Shown here piece after piece: positions 1-7,889 of a stretch of DNA of 64,000 bases; within the stretch, counting starts at the first letter, position 1, and the number at the start of each line of letters is the position of its first letter. The stretch spans positions 804,001 through 868,000 of the forward strand of contig NZ_CP152002.1 in NCBI RefSeq assembly GCF_038595055.1. Reading direction: 5' to 3'. The notes under the pieces were generated by a model that was not told the origin of the DNA, ran no database searches, and worked only from the letters and a program-made list of their open reading frames with translations. The DNA is from Paenibacillus sp. FSL R7-0345 (GTDB lineage Bacteria > Bacillota > Bacilli > Paenibacillales > Paenibacillaceae). The position numbers and the translations under genes were made by a program.

Positions 1-1
1 T

Positions 2-916
2 GGGCATGCAACAATTTTTAAACCATCGAATCAGATTTCAGGCAAGTACTTTGCCTATTTTACACAAACAGAAATGTTTGCAAGTCAGAAAAGAAAATAT
101 GCAAAAGGGACAAAGGTTATTGATGTTTCAGCTACTGATATGTCAAAAATTATCATCCCCATTCCACATCTAAAAGTACAAGAAGAAATCGTTCGTATTT
201 TGGACACCTTTACAGAGCTTACAGCAGAGCTTACAGCAGAGCTTACAGCAGAGCTTACAGCTCGTAAAAAGCAATATGAGTATTATCGTGATGAGCTTAT
301 TTCAAATGTAGCTTTAAATGGAGCCAGAGAAGTACTATTACAGGACATTTCTGAATTTGTGACTGTTGGAATTGCAAATTCTGCAACTCATGCATATTCT
401 GCTTCAGGTACAATTATGTTCAGAAATCAAAATATTAAAGTAAATCATTTAGACGATTCAGATTTGATATATATTACTCCTGAATTTGCAAAAAAATATC
501 AAAATAAGTCATTAAAATCAAATGATATTTTGGTAACAAGAACGGGCTATCCAGGTCAAGCGTGTTTAGTACCAGAAAGATATGAAGGAAGTCAAACTTT
601 TACTACGTTAATTGTTAGACTCAAAGAAACAGAAAGTATTTGTCCTATGTATATTTGTTACTTTATTAATTCTGGGCTTGGTAAATCATATGTGAATAAA
701 ATGAAGTCAGGTGCTGCACAACAAAATTTCGGTGCTAAATCCTTAGAAAAAATGCCGATCTTGTTACCCTCGATCGAGCAACAGAATAAAATAGTTTCAA
801 TGCTTGAGCGTTTTGATTCTTTTTACAATGACATTTTCACAGAACTTCTTGCCGAAACCGAAGCCCGTACGAAGCAGTATGGATACTATCGTGATAAGTT
901 GTTAACTTTTGAATAG
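2..916 (+). CDS. hsdS: Type I restriction-modification specificity subunit HsdS (5' end outside window)
   Basis: This subunit chooses the DNA target of a type I methylase/restriction complex (HsdM2S with HsdR). The frame is open from base 2, so the start and the first target-recognition domain lie off the left edge; the first internal ATG is at 74. What remains is the central conserved linker (KVQEEIVRILDTF, then TAEL repeats, then RKKQYEYYRD), the second target-recognition domain, and the C-terminal conserved helix (IEQQNKIVSMLERFD, then RTKQYGYYRDKLL). The EcoR124I-like TAEL linker places it in the type IC group. It is followed by a truncated hsdS and by hsdR; hsdM is expected upstream. The DNA is much more AT-rich than the backbone genes to the right, which suggests acquired DNA. 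Confidence 0.93.
   Translation, partial: GHATIFKPSNQISGKYFAYFTQTEMFASQKRKYAKGTKVIDVSATDMSKIIIPIPHLKVQEEIVRILDTFTELTAELTAELTAELTARKKQYEYYRDELISNVALNGAREVLLQDISEFVTVGIANSATHAYSASGTIMFRNQNIKVNHLDDSDLIYITPEFAKKYQNKSLKSNDILVTRTGYPGQACLVPERYEGSQTFTTLIVRLKETESICPMYICYFINSGLGKSYVNKMKSGAAQQNFGAKSLEKMPILLPSIEQQNKIVSMLERFDSFYNDIFTELLAETEARTKQYGYYRDKLLTFE
221..256 (+). repeat. 12-bp tandem repeat in hsdS encoding TAEL units
   Basis: Three exact copies of acagcagagctt lie end to end, flanked by partial copies (acagagctt before, acagct after). In frame they read TEL-TAEL-TAEL-TAEL-TA. In EcoR124I-family HsdS proteins the number of TAEL repeats in this linker sets the length of the non-specific spacer in the bipartite target. 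The repeat is therefore a possible slippage site for switching specificity. Confidence 0.9.
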
Positions 917-921
917 GGAGG

Positions 922-1191
922 TTGAGTGGAAATCGTTTGGCTGATGTTGCTAAATTTCGTCATGGCTCATTCCCTCAACCTTATGGTAAAGATAAGTGCT
1001 TCGATGGTGAAGGTGCAATGCCTTTTGTTCAAGTAGTCGATGTTGGGGAAGATATGCGACTTGTACAAAACATAAAAATAGACAAATTCGATGCCTTGCC
1101 ATCCTCAATCACCGAGGGGTTACCTCGTGACATTAAATTTCGTCAAAAGCGTTACAGTAATATTCTTAGTTTTCCAAAAAGTGAGGTGTAA
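922..1191 (+). pseudogene. Internally deleted second HsdS fragment
   Basis: An 89-codon frame starts at TTG 922 behind GGGAGG. Its first ~58 residues read like the beginning of an HsdS target-recognition domain (LADVAKFRHGSFPQPYGKD, then GEGAMPFVQVVDVGEDMRLV). The last ~27 residues (SSITEGLPRDIKFRQKRY, ending LSFPKSEV) read like the C-terminal end of an HsdS. The middle of a normal ~400-residue HsdS is missing, so this looks like a deletion that joined the two ends in frame. It lies 5 bases after the main hsdS and 2 bases before hsdR, so it is probably transcribed. It could be dead, or it could be a donor for recombination into hsdS. HsdS identity is firm; any function is inference. Confidence 0.8.
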
Positions 1192-1193
1192 AA

Positions 1194-4100
1194 ATGGCAG
1201 ATTTCAAACCCATCGCGGAATCAAACAACTTTATAGTCTTAGATAAATATACGAAAATAGACCAACAAGGGGCTGGCTATCAAACAGAAGCTGATTTAGA
1301 ACGAGAACTCATTCAAGATTTAGTAAATCAAGGTTATGAACATCTACCAAGTTTAAACACTCCTGAAAAAATGCTTGCCAATGTTCGTGTGCAACTGCAA
1401 ACTCTTAACAATGTGCAATTCTCAGATGCTGAATGGATTAGATTCTGTGAGCAGTTTTTAGATAAACCCAGTGATAACCACATTGATAAAACCCGTAGAA
1501 TTCATAACGATTATATATATGACTTTGTTTTTGATGATGGGCATATTCAGAACATCTACCTAGTAGACAAAAAGAATATGGCCAACAATAAAGTGCAGGT
1601 CATTTCCCAATTTGAACAAAAAGGAACGCAAGCCAATCGATATGATGTAACCATATTAGTTAATGGCTTACCGTTAGTGCAAGTAGAGCTTAAAAAGCGT
1701 GGGATTGCCATTCGTGAGGCCTTTAATCAGGTTCATCGATATAGTAAAGAGAGCTTGAATTCCGAAAACTCTCTGTTTAAATATTTACAGATTTTCGTGA
1801 TTTCGAATGGGACAGATAGCCGTTATTTTGCTAATACGACGAAACGTGATAAGAACAGTTTTGATTTTACGATGAATTGGGCAAAATCGGATAATACCCT
1901 GATTAAAGATTTAAAAGATTTCACGGCTACATTTTTTCAGAAAATTACTTTATTGAATATACTACTGAAATATTCCGTTTTTGATGTGAGCGATAACCTG
2001 CTGATTATGCGTCCTTATCAAATCGCAGCTACAGAAAGAATTTTATGGAAAATAGAGAGTTCATTTCTAGCCAAAAATTGGAGAACCACTGAAAGCGGCG
2101 GATATATTTGGCATACAACGGGTTCAGGGAAAACACTTACGAGTTTTAAAGCAGCTCGTTTGGCTACTAAACTGGATTTTATAGATAAAGTATTTTTTGT
2201 AGTGGATCGGAAAGACCTAGATTTTCAGACGATGAAAGAATATCAGCGTTTTTCTCCTGATAGTGTGAATGGTTCAGAAAGTACCGCAGGATTAAAGCGT
2301 AACATTGAAAAAGATGATAATAAAATTATTGTGACGACGATTCAAAAACTGAATAACCTAATCAAAAGTGAAACAGAGTTACCTATATATAATAAGCAAG
2401 TGGTATTTATTTTTGATGAAGCCCACCGTTCGCAATTTGGTGAAGCTCAAAAAAATATCAATAAAAAGTTTAAGAAGTTCTATCAGTTCGGATTCACAGG
2501 TACGCCTATATTCCCGGAAAATGCGTTAGGTTCTGAAACGACTGCTTCTGTCTTTGGTCGAGAGTTACACTCTTATGTCATTACGGATGCCATTAGAGAT
2601 GAGAAAGTTTTAAAGTTCAAAGTAGATTATAACGATGTACGTCCCAAGTTCAAAACAATTGAAACAGAACAGGACGAGAAAAAGCTATCGGCAGCAGAAA
2701 ATAAAGAAGCATTACTACATCCTGAACGAATCAGAGAAATTTCTCAATATATTCTTAATAATTTTAGAGTAAAAACCCATCGACTAAATGCGAATGGAAA
2801 AGGATTTAACGCCATGTTTGCTGTGAGTAGTGTTGACGCAGCCAAACTCTACTATGAATCATTAAATAACTTACAACAGGGAAGCAGTAAACCCCTTAAG
2901 ATTGCGACCATCTTCTCCTTTGCTGCTAATGAAGAGCAAACTGCGATAGGTGAAATTCTGGATGAAACGTTTGAACCAACAGCTATGGATAGTAGTGCAA
3001 AAGAGTTTTTAACTTTAGCCATTAAAGACTACAATGCCATGTTTAAAACCAATTATGGCGTAGATAGTAAGGAATTTCAAAATTATTATCGTGACCTTGC
3101 TAAACGAGTAAAAGACAAAGAGATTGATTTGTTGATTGTTGTTGGAATGTTTCTAACTGGTTTTGATGCACCTACATTAAATACTTTATTTGTTGATAAA
3201 AATCTTAGGTTTCATGGTTTAATGCAAGCTTTTTCGAGAACAAATCGTATTTATGATTCCACTAAAACCTTTGGAAATATTGTTACTTTTAGAGATTTAG
3301 AACAAGCAACCATAGACGCTATCACTCTTTTTGGGGATAAAAACACTAAAAATGTGGTTCTGGAAAAAAGCTACAAAGAGTATATGGAAGGATTCACTGA
3401 TGTAGCAACGGGTGAAGCCCGTCGTGGTTATGTAGACGTAGTAAAAGAGCTACAAAAGCGTTTCCCTAATGTTGATGCGATTGTTACTGAGAAAGATAAG
3501 AAAGAATTTGCTAAAATTTTCGGTGAATATTTGCGTATTGAAAATATCCTACAGAACTACGATGAATTTTCAGGTTTAAGAGCTTTACAAACAGTAGATA
3601 TGACTGACCCTAAGGCTTTAGAAGAATTTAAGTCTACTCACTATGTAACGGATGAAGAGATAGCTGCTATGCAAGAGATTCAAGTATTAGAAGAAAGAGC
3701 GATTCAAGATTATCGTTCTACCTATAATGACATTCGTGACTGGCTTCGTCGTGAAAAAACGGGAAAAGAAAAAGACAATACCTCTATTGATTGGGATGAT
3801 GTTGTCTTTGAAGTAGACCTTTTAAAATCTCAAGAGATCAATTTGGATTACATTCTGGAACTTATTTTTGAGCATAACAAAAAAGTCAAAGATAAAGCAT
3901 CCTTGGTTGAAGAAGTTCGTCGGATCATTCGGTCTAGTGTAGGAAACCGTGCGAAAGAAAGCTTAGTCGTTGATTTTATCAACCAAGCTGATTTAGATCG
4001 TATTCAAGATAAAGCAAGTATTATTGATGCCTTCTTCTCATTTGCTCAAACGGAGCAAAAACGTGAAGCAGAAGAATTGATTCACACTGAAAATCTTAAC

Positions 4101-4292
4101 GAAGAAGCTGCCAAAAGATATATTTTAACTTCATTAAAAAGAGAATATGCCAGTGAAAATGGAACGGAGCTTAATGAAGTTCTTCCTAAAATGAGTCCTC
4201 TTAATCCTCAGTATTTAACAAAAAAGCAGAGCGTTTTTCAGAAAATCTCTGCCTTTGTAGATAAGTTTAAGGGAGTGGGTGGAAGGATTTAA
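1194..4292 (+). CDS. hsdR: Type I restriction enzyme motor/nuclease subunit HsdR
   Basis: The 1032-residue subunit translocates and cleaves unmodified DNA when bound to the HsdM/HsdS core. The N-terminal PD-(D/E)xK nuclease is visible as Asp151 (RYDVTILV) and Glu165-x-Lys167 (QVELKK). The SF2 translocase has Walker A HTTGSGKT near residue 307, Walker B DEAH near 408, and motif III FGFTGTP. The C-terminal helical region expected of EcoR124I-type HsdR follows. Length matches the family (~1030). ATG 1194 sits behind GTGAGGTG, with only two bases from the preceding stop, so it is co-expressed with the hsdS pieces. All key motifs are intact, so this subunit should be functional. AT-rich like its neighbours. 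Confidence 0.96.
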   Translation: MADFKPIAESNNFIVLDKYTKIDQQGAGYQTEADLERELIQDLVNQGYEHLPSLNTPEKMLANVRVQLQTLNNVQFSDAEWIRFCEQFLDKPSDNHIDKTRRIHNDYIYDFVFDDGHIQNIYLVDKKNMANNKVQVISQFEQKGTQANRYDVTILVNGLPLVQVELKKRGIAIREAFNQVHRYSKESLNSENSLFKYLQIFVISNGTDSRYFANTTKRDKNSFDFTMNWAKSDNTLIKDLKDFTATFFQKITLLNILLKYSVFDVSDNLLIMRPYQIAATERILWKIESSFLAKNWRTTESGGYIWHTTGSGKTLTSFKAARLATKLDFIDKVFFVVDRKDLDFQTMKEYQRFSPDSVNGSESTAGLKRNIEKDDNKIIVTTIQKLNNLIKSETELPIYNKQVVFIFDEAHRSQFGEAQKNINKKFKKFYQFGFTGTPIFPENALGSETTASVFGRELHSYVITDAIRDEKVLKFKVDYNDVRPKFKTIETEQDEKKLSAAENKEALLHPERIREISQYILNNFRVKTHRLNANGKGFNAMFAVSSVDAAKLYYESLNNLQQGSSKPLKIATIFSFAANEEQTAIGEILDETFEPTAMDSSAKEFLTLAIKDYNAMFKTNYGVDSKEFQNYYRDLAKRVKDKEIDLLIVVGMFLTGFDAPTLNTLFVDKNLRFHGLMQAFSRTNRIYDSTKTFGNIVTFRDLEQATIDAITLFGDKNTKNVVLEKSYKEYMEGFTDVATGEARRGYVDVVKELQKRFPNVDAIVTEKDKKEFAKIFGEYLRIENILQNYDEFSGLRALQTVDMTDPKALEEFKSTHYVTDEEIAAMQEIQVLEERAIQDYRSTYNDIRDWLRREKTGKEKDNTSIDWDDVVFEVDLLKSQEINLDYILELIFEHNKKVKDKASLVEEVRRIIRSSVGNRAKESLVVDFINQADLDRIQDKASIIDAFFSFAQTEQKREAEELIHTENLNEEAAKRYILTSLKREYASENGTELNEVLPKMSPLNPQYLTKKQSVFQKISAFVDKFKGVGGRI

Positions 4293-4363
4293 TAAAAATA
4301 ATTATACCTAAGTTAAAGGAATGATTTCTCAAATAATTGTTGCTTCCTCCTTCCGACGATTAG

Positions 4364-4483
4364 GATAAGCTGAAAGAACTTGCTCAGAGATCACTAGAGC
4401 AGGGAGTTCCGCTCAGCGGCAATGAAGCGGTTCAAGCGCAGAGCCGTAGGGTGGACGAACTTATTAATCAAATTAATCAATAA
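4364..4483 (+). pseudogene. 5'-truncated Spo0E-like phosphatase remnant
   Basis: A 39-codon open stretch directly after an in-frame TAG has no usable early start. It reads DKLKELAQRSL, then QAQSRRVDELINQINQ. This resembles the C-terminal two-thirds of small Spo0E-type aspartyl-phosphate phosphatases, which have a helical hairpin with an SxxxD motif; here SRRVD. These proteins dephosphorylate Spo0A~P in spore formers. The 5' end appears to have been replaced by the restriction-modification DNA, so this may mark the right boundary of that insertion. The family match is by eye and moderate. Confidence 0.55.
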
Positions 4484-4534
4484 AAGAACCGGTATCTAGA
4501 GGAGCTACGCTTAAACTTCTGTCATGGAGGAGAT

Positions 4535-4825
4535 ATGGTGAGCTTTCCGGCATGATTTGTACGGACGATTCAAGATAGATTAAATGAACTAACCGCACAG
4601 ATTGAATACGAGTCTGAACCCAGGCTTGTTTTTGAAGAAGAGAGTAAGGCATTTCAGGCTCTGTTTGACTCTATGGACATTGCACGAATGTCTGAGTTTG
4701 AGGAGTGGGAAGATAAGCTTCAACTGAAGCTCTCCGTTCTCTATGACCGTTTATATCTCCAAGAATTAAAGGATTGCATGCAGCTTGCCAATGCCTTTAC
4801 GGCTCCTTCTGTTCTTTCAAATTAG
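4535..4825 (+). pseudogene. Small hypothetical gene broken by an in-frame TGA
   Basis: ATG 4535 follows a good GGAGGA site. The frame reads MVSFPA, then TGA at 4553, then continues open for 90 codons in the same frame to TAG 4823. The downstream part is protein-like: acidic and helical, with VRTIQDRLNELTAQIEYE and EEWEDKLQLKLSVLYDRLY. No internal start before about 4670 would rescue most of it. I do not recognise the family. The simplest reading is a single nonsense mutation in a 96-codon gene. Lying right after the truncated Spo0E-like gene, it belongs to the same decayed stretch between two defence cassettes. Confidence 0.5.
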
Positions 4826-4861
4826 ACAGCGAAATCTAAGCATACACATACTTTACATTTG

Positions 4862-4886
4862 GACTGTCACTTCGACAGTCTTTTTC
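4862..4886 (+). terminator. Rho-independent terminator
   Basis: Stem gactgtc / gacagtc (7 bp, 5-base loop) followed by five T. It lies after the broken small gene and before the NERD-McrBC cassette, which therefore probably has its own promoter in 4887-4960. Confidence 0.75.
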
Positions 4887-4970
4887 TTATGTATATGTTT
4901 GGAAGGGATACATTCCCATATTGTCGAATAACCATACATATTGTAAATCTCAATGATACGGAGTTGTGCT

Positions 4971-5663
4971 ATGTTTAAAGCGTTAATGTCTCTTTTCAAG
5001 AAATCCGACCCTAAACCACCACCAACTGTGCTTAAGGCACCAACTACCAAGGCGAAGCCGAAGGTCGCTGCCACAAGAATCGGAGAGCTAGGCGAGCATA
5101 AAATTAATATCCAATTGGATCAGCTGCCTAAGGAGTGTAAATCGTTAAGCGATTTGTTACTCCCTAATCCTAAGTCTCGCACAGGCTACTCTCAGATTGA
5201 TCATGTTGTTATTTCCCCGTATTGCGTATTTGTCATTGAGACGAAAAACTACAATGGAGAAATAAAAGGTGGGCGAACGGATCAACAATGGTCAGTGAGC
5301 AACCGTTACAAGATGTATAATCCGCTGAAGCAAAATTATGGTCATATCAAGACCATCGAGAGCGCTTTAAAAAGTCTAGCTGCAGTGAAATTCATTTCTA
5401 TGATTTCATTCACAATGAGATGTCGTTTTAGTATTGATCCGGAGCTGCGGAAAATTCAGTCAGATGAACTGGTTGTATATGATGTGGAATTAAGCGAGTA
5501 CATCTCAAGGAAACTACTAAGTTTGAAAATGGGGGCTCCTGAGCCATCTATTTCTGCTACACAGGTTCAAGTGATATATGATCTGCTTGTTCAAGCCAAT
5601 ATTACCGATCCTGAGATTCGCAAGCTTCATGTACAGAGAATAAAGGAGAACACCAAAAAGTAG
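4971..5663 (+). CDS. NERD (nuclease-related) domain protein
   Basis: 230 residues from ATG 4971, chosen because ACGGAG lies 7 bases upstream; a second ATG at 4953 has no ribosome site. The core resembles the NERD domain: IGELGEHKINIQLDQLP, then GYSQIDHVVISPYCVFVIE leading to the TKNY motif, then WSV and NPLKQNYGHIKTIE. The Asp of IDHVV and the Glu-x-Lys of IETKN match the PD-(D/E)xK-like nuclease signature proposed for this family. There is no helicase partner in the protein itself. The McrB-like gene begins 39 bases downstream on the same strand, so the three genes look like one operon. I infer a nuclease or accessory role in modification-dependent restriction. AT-rich. Confidence 0.82.
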   Translation: MFKALMSLFKKSDPKPPPTVLKAPTTKAKPKVAATRIGELGEHKINIQLDQLPKECKSLSDLLLPNPKSRTGYSQIDHVVISPYCVFVIETKNYNGEIKGGRTDQQWSVSNRYKMYNPLKQNYGHIKTIESALKSLAAVKFISMISFTMRCRFSIDPELRKIQSDELVVYDVELSEYISRKLLSLKMGAPEPSISATQVQVIYDLLVQANITDPEIRKLHVQRIKENTKK

Positions 5664-5702
5664 CAGTAAGATACTATGAATGTGCCAAGGGAGTTAACAT
5701 AA

Positions 5703-7889
5703 ATGATCAAGCAACTACGAAGCTGGTGGAAGGATACAGAAATTCCTAACTTAATTGGTCGCAAAAAAGTGGATTTTTCTATCTTTCGAGATGGTACGCA
5801 TATTCCCGTTGAGTTTCATCCGGATTTTTTGGAAGCCAATCAAGGTCAGCAGCCTAACTTAGGTGAAGGAAGAAAGGCTAAGCTCATCTATAAAGATCGT
5901 AACTATGATGCAACACTTATTAAAATTGATCAAGTATCTGCTAGTCGGGAAGCTCTTCAACTTCGCTATAACGGAAACCAGGTGTTGAAGGATTTTCTAA
6001 TTGAGATATTCGCTCATTCTTACTCCTACATCATGCAAGAAAGAGAAAATCAAAAAACAGACGATGCCAAAAGACCACAGGTCGTCGTTCCTGAAGATCA
6101 AGCTGAATATATTGATTTCTATGCGACAGGAGTGCCATTCGAATACCGTTTAGAATTCATTACATATCAGTCAAAGCCTAGCGTATGGTGGGTGAATCAA
6201 GGAACTACTATTCAGGCGGAGAAAGAAGAGGGAATTTTGTGGGCACCCCTCCTGAATACTCAAGGCCGAAAGTTATATCACTGGGAGACCATGAAGGAAG
6301 TTAAACAAGGTGATATCATCCTTCATTACTCCAATAAAGCTATTCGTTATGTTAGTCAGGTAACAGATGCGGCTGTAGAAGCACCCAAACCAGGTTCTAT
6401 GGCTAATACGAGCTGGCAAGAGGACGGTAGACTGGTTCGGACTAGTTATACGGAGCTTAATCCGCCCATTGCATTACAACAGTTTAATCAACAAATTATG
6501 CAACTGAATATAACCCAAGGCCCGCTCCATTCAGGAGGCGGAGTGAATCAAGGGTATTTGTTCCGCTTTTCTAGACAAGGACTTAACGTGCTTCAAGCAC
6601 TCACAACAGAAGTGAAATGGCCGGAGTTTACTATTCTAGATCAAGATGAGACTGCCTCCAGTATGGAGAGTTTGCGTGAGGTGATTACTATTTTGCCACC
6701 ATCAGATCCTAATATTTCAACGTATCTCCACCAAATCCAATCCCACATCCGCCGCCAAGGCTTCTTTTTCCCTGAGCATCTTATTGAGAACTTCTACCTT
6801 TCACTAAAAGCCAAGCCCTTTGTCATCCTAGCGGGCATCTCGGGCACGGGGAAAACGCGGCTGGTGAAGCTGTTTGCGGAGGCGCTTGGGGCGACTCGGG
6901 ATAATGGGCAGTTTAGCTTGATTCCGGTGCGGCCGGATTGGAGTGATCCTGCGGATCTGCTGGGGTATAAGGATCTGTCGGGCAGGTTCCAGCCTGGGCC
7001 AATTACGAAGGTGTTAGTGGATGCGCGGCAGCCGGAGAATCGGCATAAGCCTTATTTTATCTGCCTGGATGAGATGAATTTGGCCCGGGTGGAGCATTAT
7101 TTCAGTGATATGTTAAGTGTGCTGGAGACGCAGGAGTGGCGGGAGGGGGCGATTCAGACGCAGGACCTTATCTCTCCTACCTTGCTGGATACGCCTGAGG
7201 ATCAAGAAACCTATGGTGGCCTTGGCATTCCGGAGAATGTGTTCCTGATCGGGACGGTGAATATGGACGAGACGACGCATCCTTTTAGCAAAAAAGTGCT
7301 CGACCGCGCCAACACCCTGGAGTTTAATTACATCAATCTGCAGCAGTATCCGCAAGAGATTGGGCAGGAGGCGGATGATCCCGCTGAGCTTACGGAGCTG
7401 AATCATCTGTTTGTCCGCTCGGATTATCTGCAGCTGGCAGACGCCTATGAACCTCACAAGGAACTCGTTGTCCGGACGACGGGGAGACTGGTTAAGATTA
7501 ATACGCTGCTTGAGGATATTCATGCTCATGTGGGCTTCCGGGTACGGGATGCGATTTGCTTTTATATGATATATAACGACCGTTATGGCCTGATGGAGGA
7601 AGAAGAAGCGTTCGACTGGCAGCTGCTGCAAAAGATTCTGCCGCGCATTCAAGGTAGTCATTCCTCTGTGCGCCGGGTTCTGCTCAACCTGATGAAGGTC
7701 GCGATAGGTAGCGGCGCTGGCATAACGGTAAATGTGCAGGACCTAACGGAGGATGCTTCTCCGCTCTATACGAGATGGGCTGGCGGGCAGAATCCGCCTG
7801 GGATCAAGCATCCGCAAAGTGCGCGTAAATTGGCTTATATGCTGAGGAGGCTGGAGGAAGATGGATTCACCTCATTCTGGCTCTCTTAA
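5703..7889 (+). CDS. McrB-like AAA+ GTPase with N-terminal EVE-like domain
   Basis: 728 residues. McrB proteins are hexameric GTPases that recognise modified DNA and drive a McrC-type nuclease. The AAA+ core has Walker A GISGTGKT (from ~378), Walker B ICLDEMNLARVEHYFSD (~453) and the McrB-type signature GTVNMDETTHPFSKKVLDRA (~517). Residues ~150-260 resemble an EVE/PUA-like reader of modified bases: VWWVNQG, LWAPLLN, HWETMKEVKQGDIILHY, YVSQV. Residues 1-120 are an unassigned N-terminal domain. The start ATG 5703 follows GGGAG. The end overlaps the next gene by 29 bases. The 5' half is AT-rich while the AAA+ half from ~6.8 kb is GC-rich, which suggests a mosaic gene. Confidence 0.88.
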   Translation: MIKQLRSWWKDTEIPNLIGRKKVDFSIFRDGTHIPVEFHPDFLEANQGQQPNLGEGRKAKLIYKDRNYDATLIKIDQVSASREALQLRYNGNQVLKDFLIEIFAHSYSYIMQERENQKTDDAKRPQVVVPEDQAEYIDFYATGVPFEYRLEFITYQSKPSVWWVNQGTTIQAEKEEGILWAPLLNTQGRKLYHWETMKEVKQGDIILHYSNKAIRYVSQVTDAAVEAPKPGSMANTSWQEDGRLVRTSYTELNPPIALQQFNQQIMQLNITQGPLHSGGGVNQGYLFRFSRQGLNVLQALTTEVKWPEFTILDQDETASSMESLREVITILPPSDPNISTYLHQIQSHIRRQGFFFPEHLIENFYLSLKAKPFVILAGISGTGKTRLVKLFAEALGATRDNGQFSLIPVRPDWSDPADLLGYKDLSGRFQPGPITKVLVDARQPENRHKPYFICLDEMNLARVEHYFSDMLSVLETQEWREGAIQTQDLISPTLLDTPEDQETYGGLGIPENVFLIGTVNMDETTHPFSKKVLDRANTLEFNYINLQQYPQEIGQEADDPAELTELNHLFVRSDYLQLADAYEPHKELVVRTTGRLVKINTLLEDIHAHVGFRVRDAICFYMIYNDRYGLMEEEEAFDWQLLQKILPRIQGSHSSVRRVLLNLMKVAIGSGAGITVNVQDLTEDASPLYTRWAGGQNPPGIKHPQSARKLAYMLRRLEEDGFTSFWLS

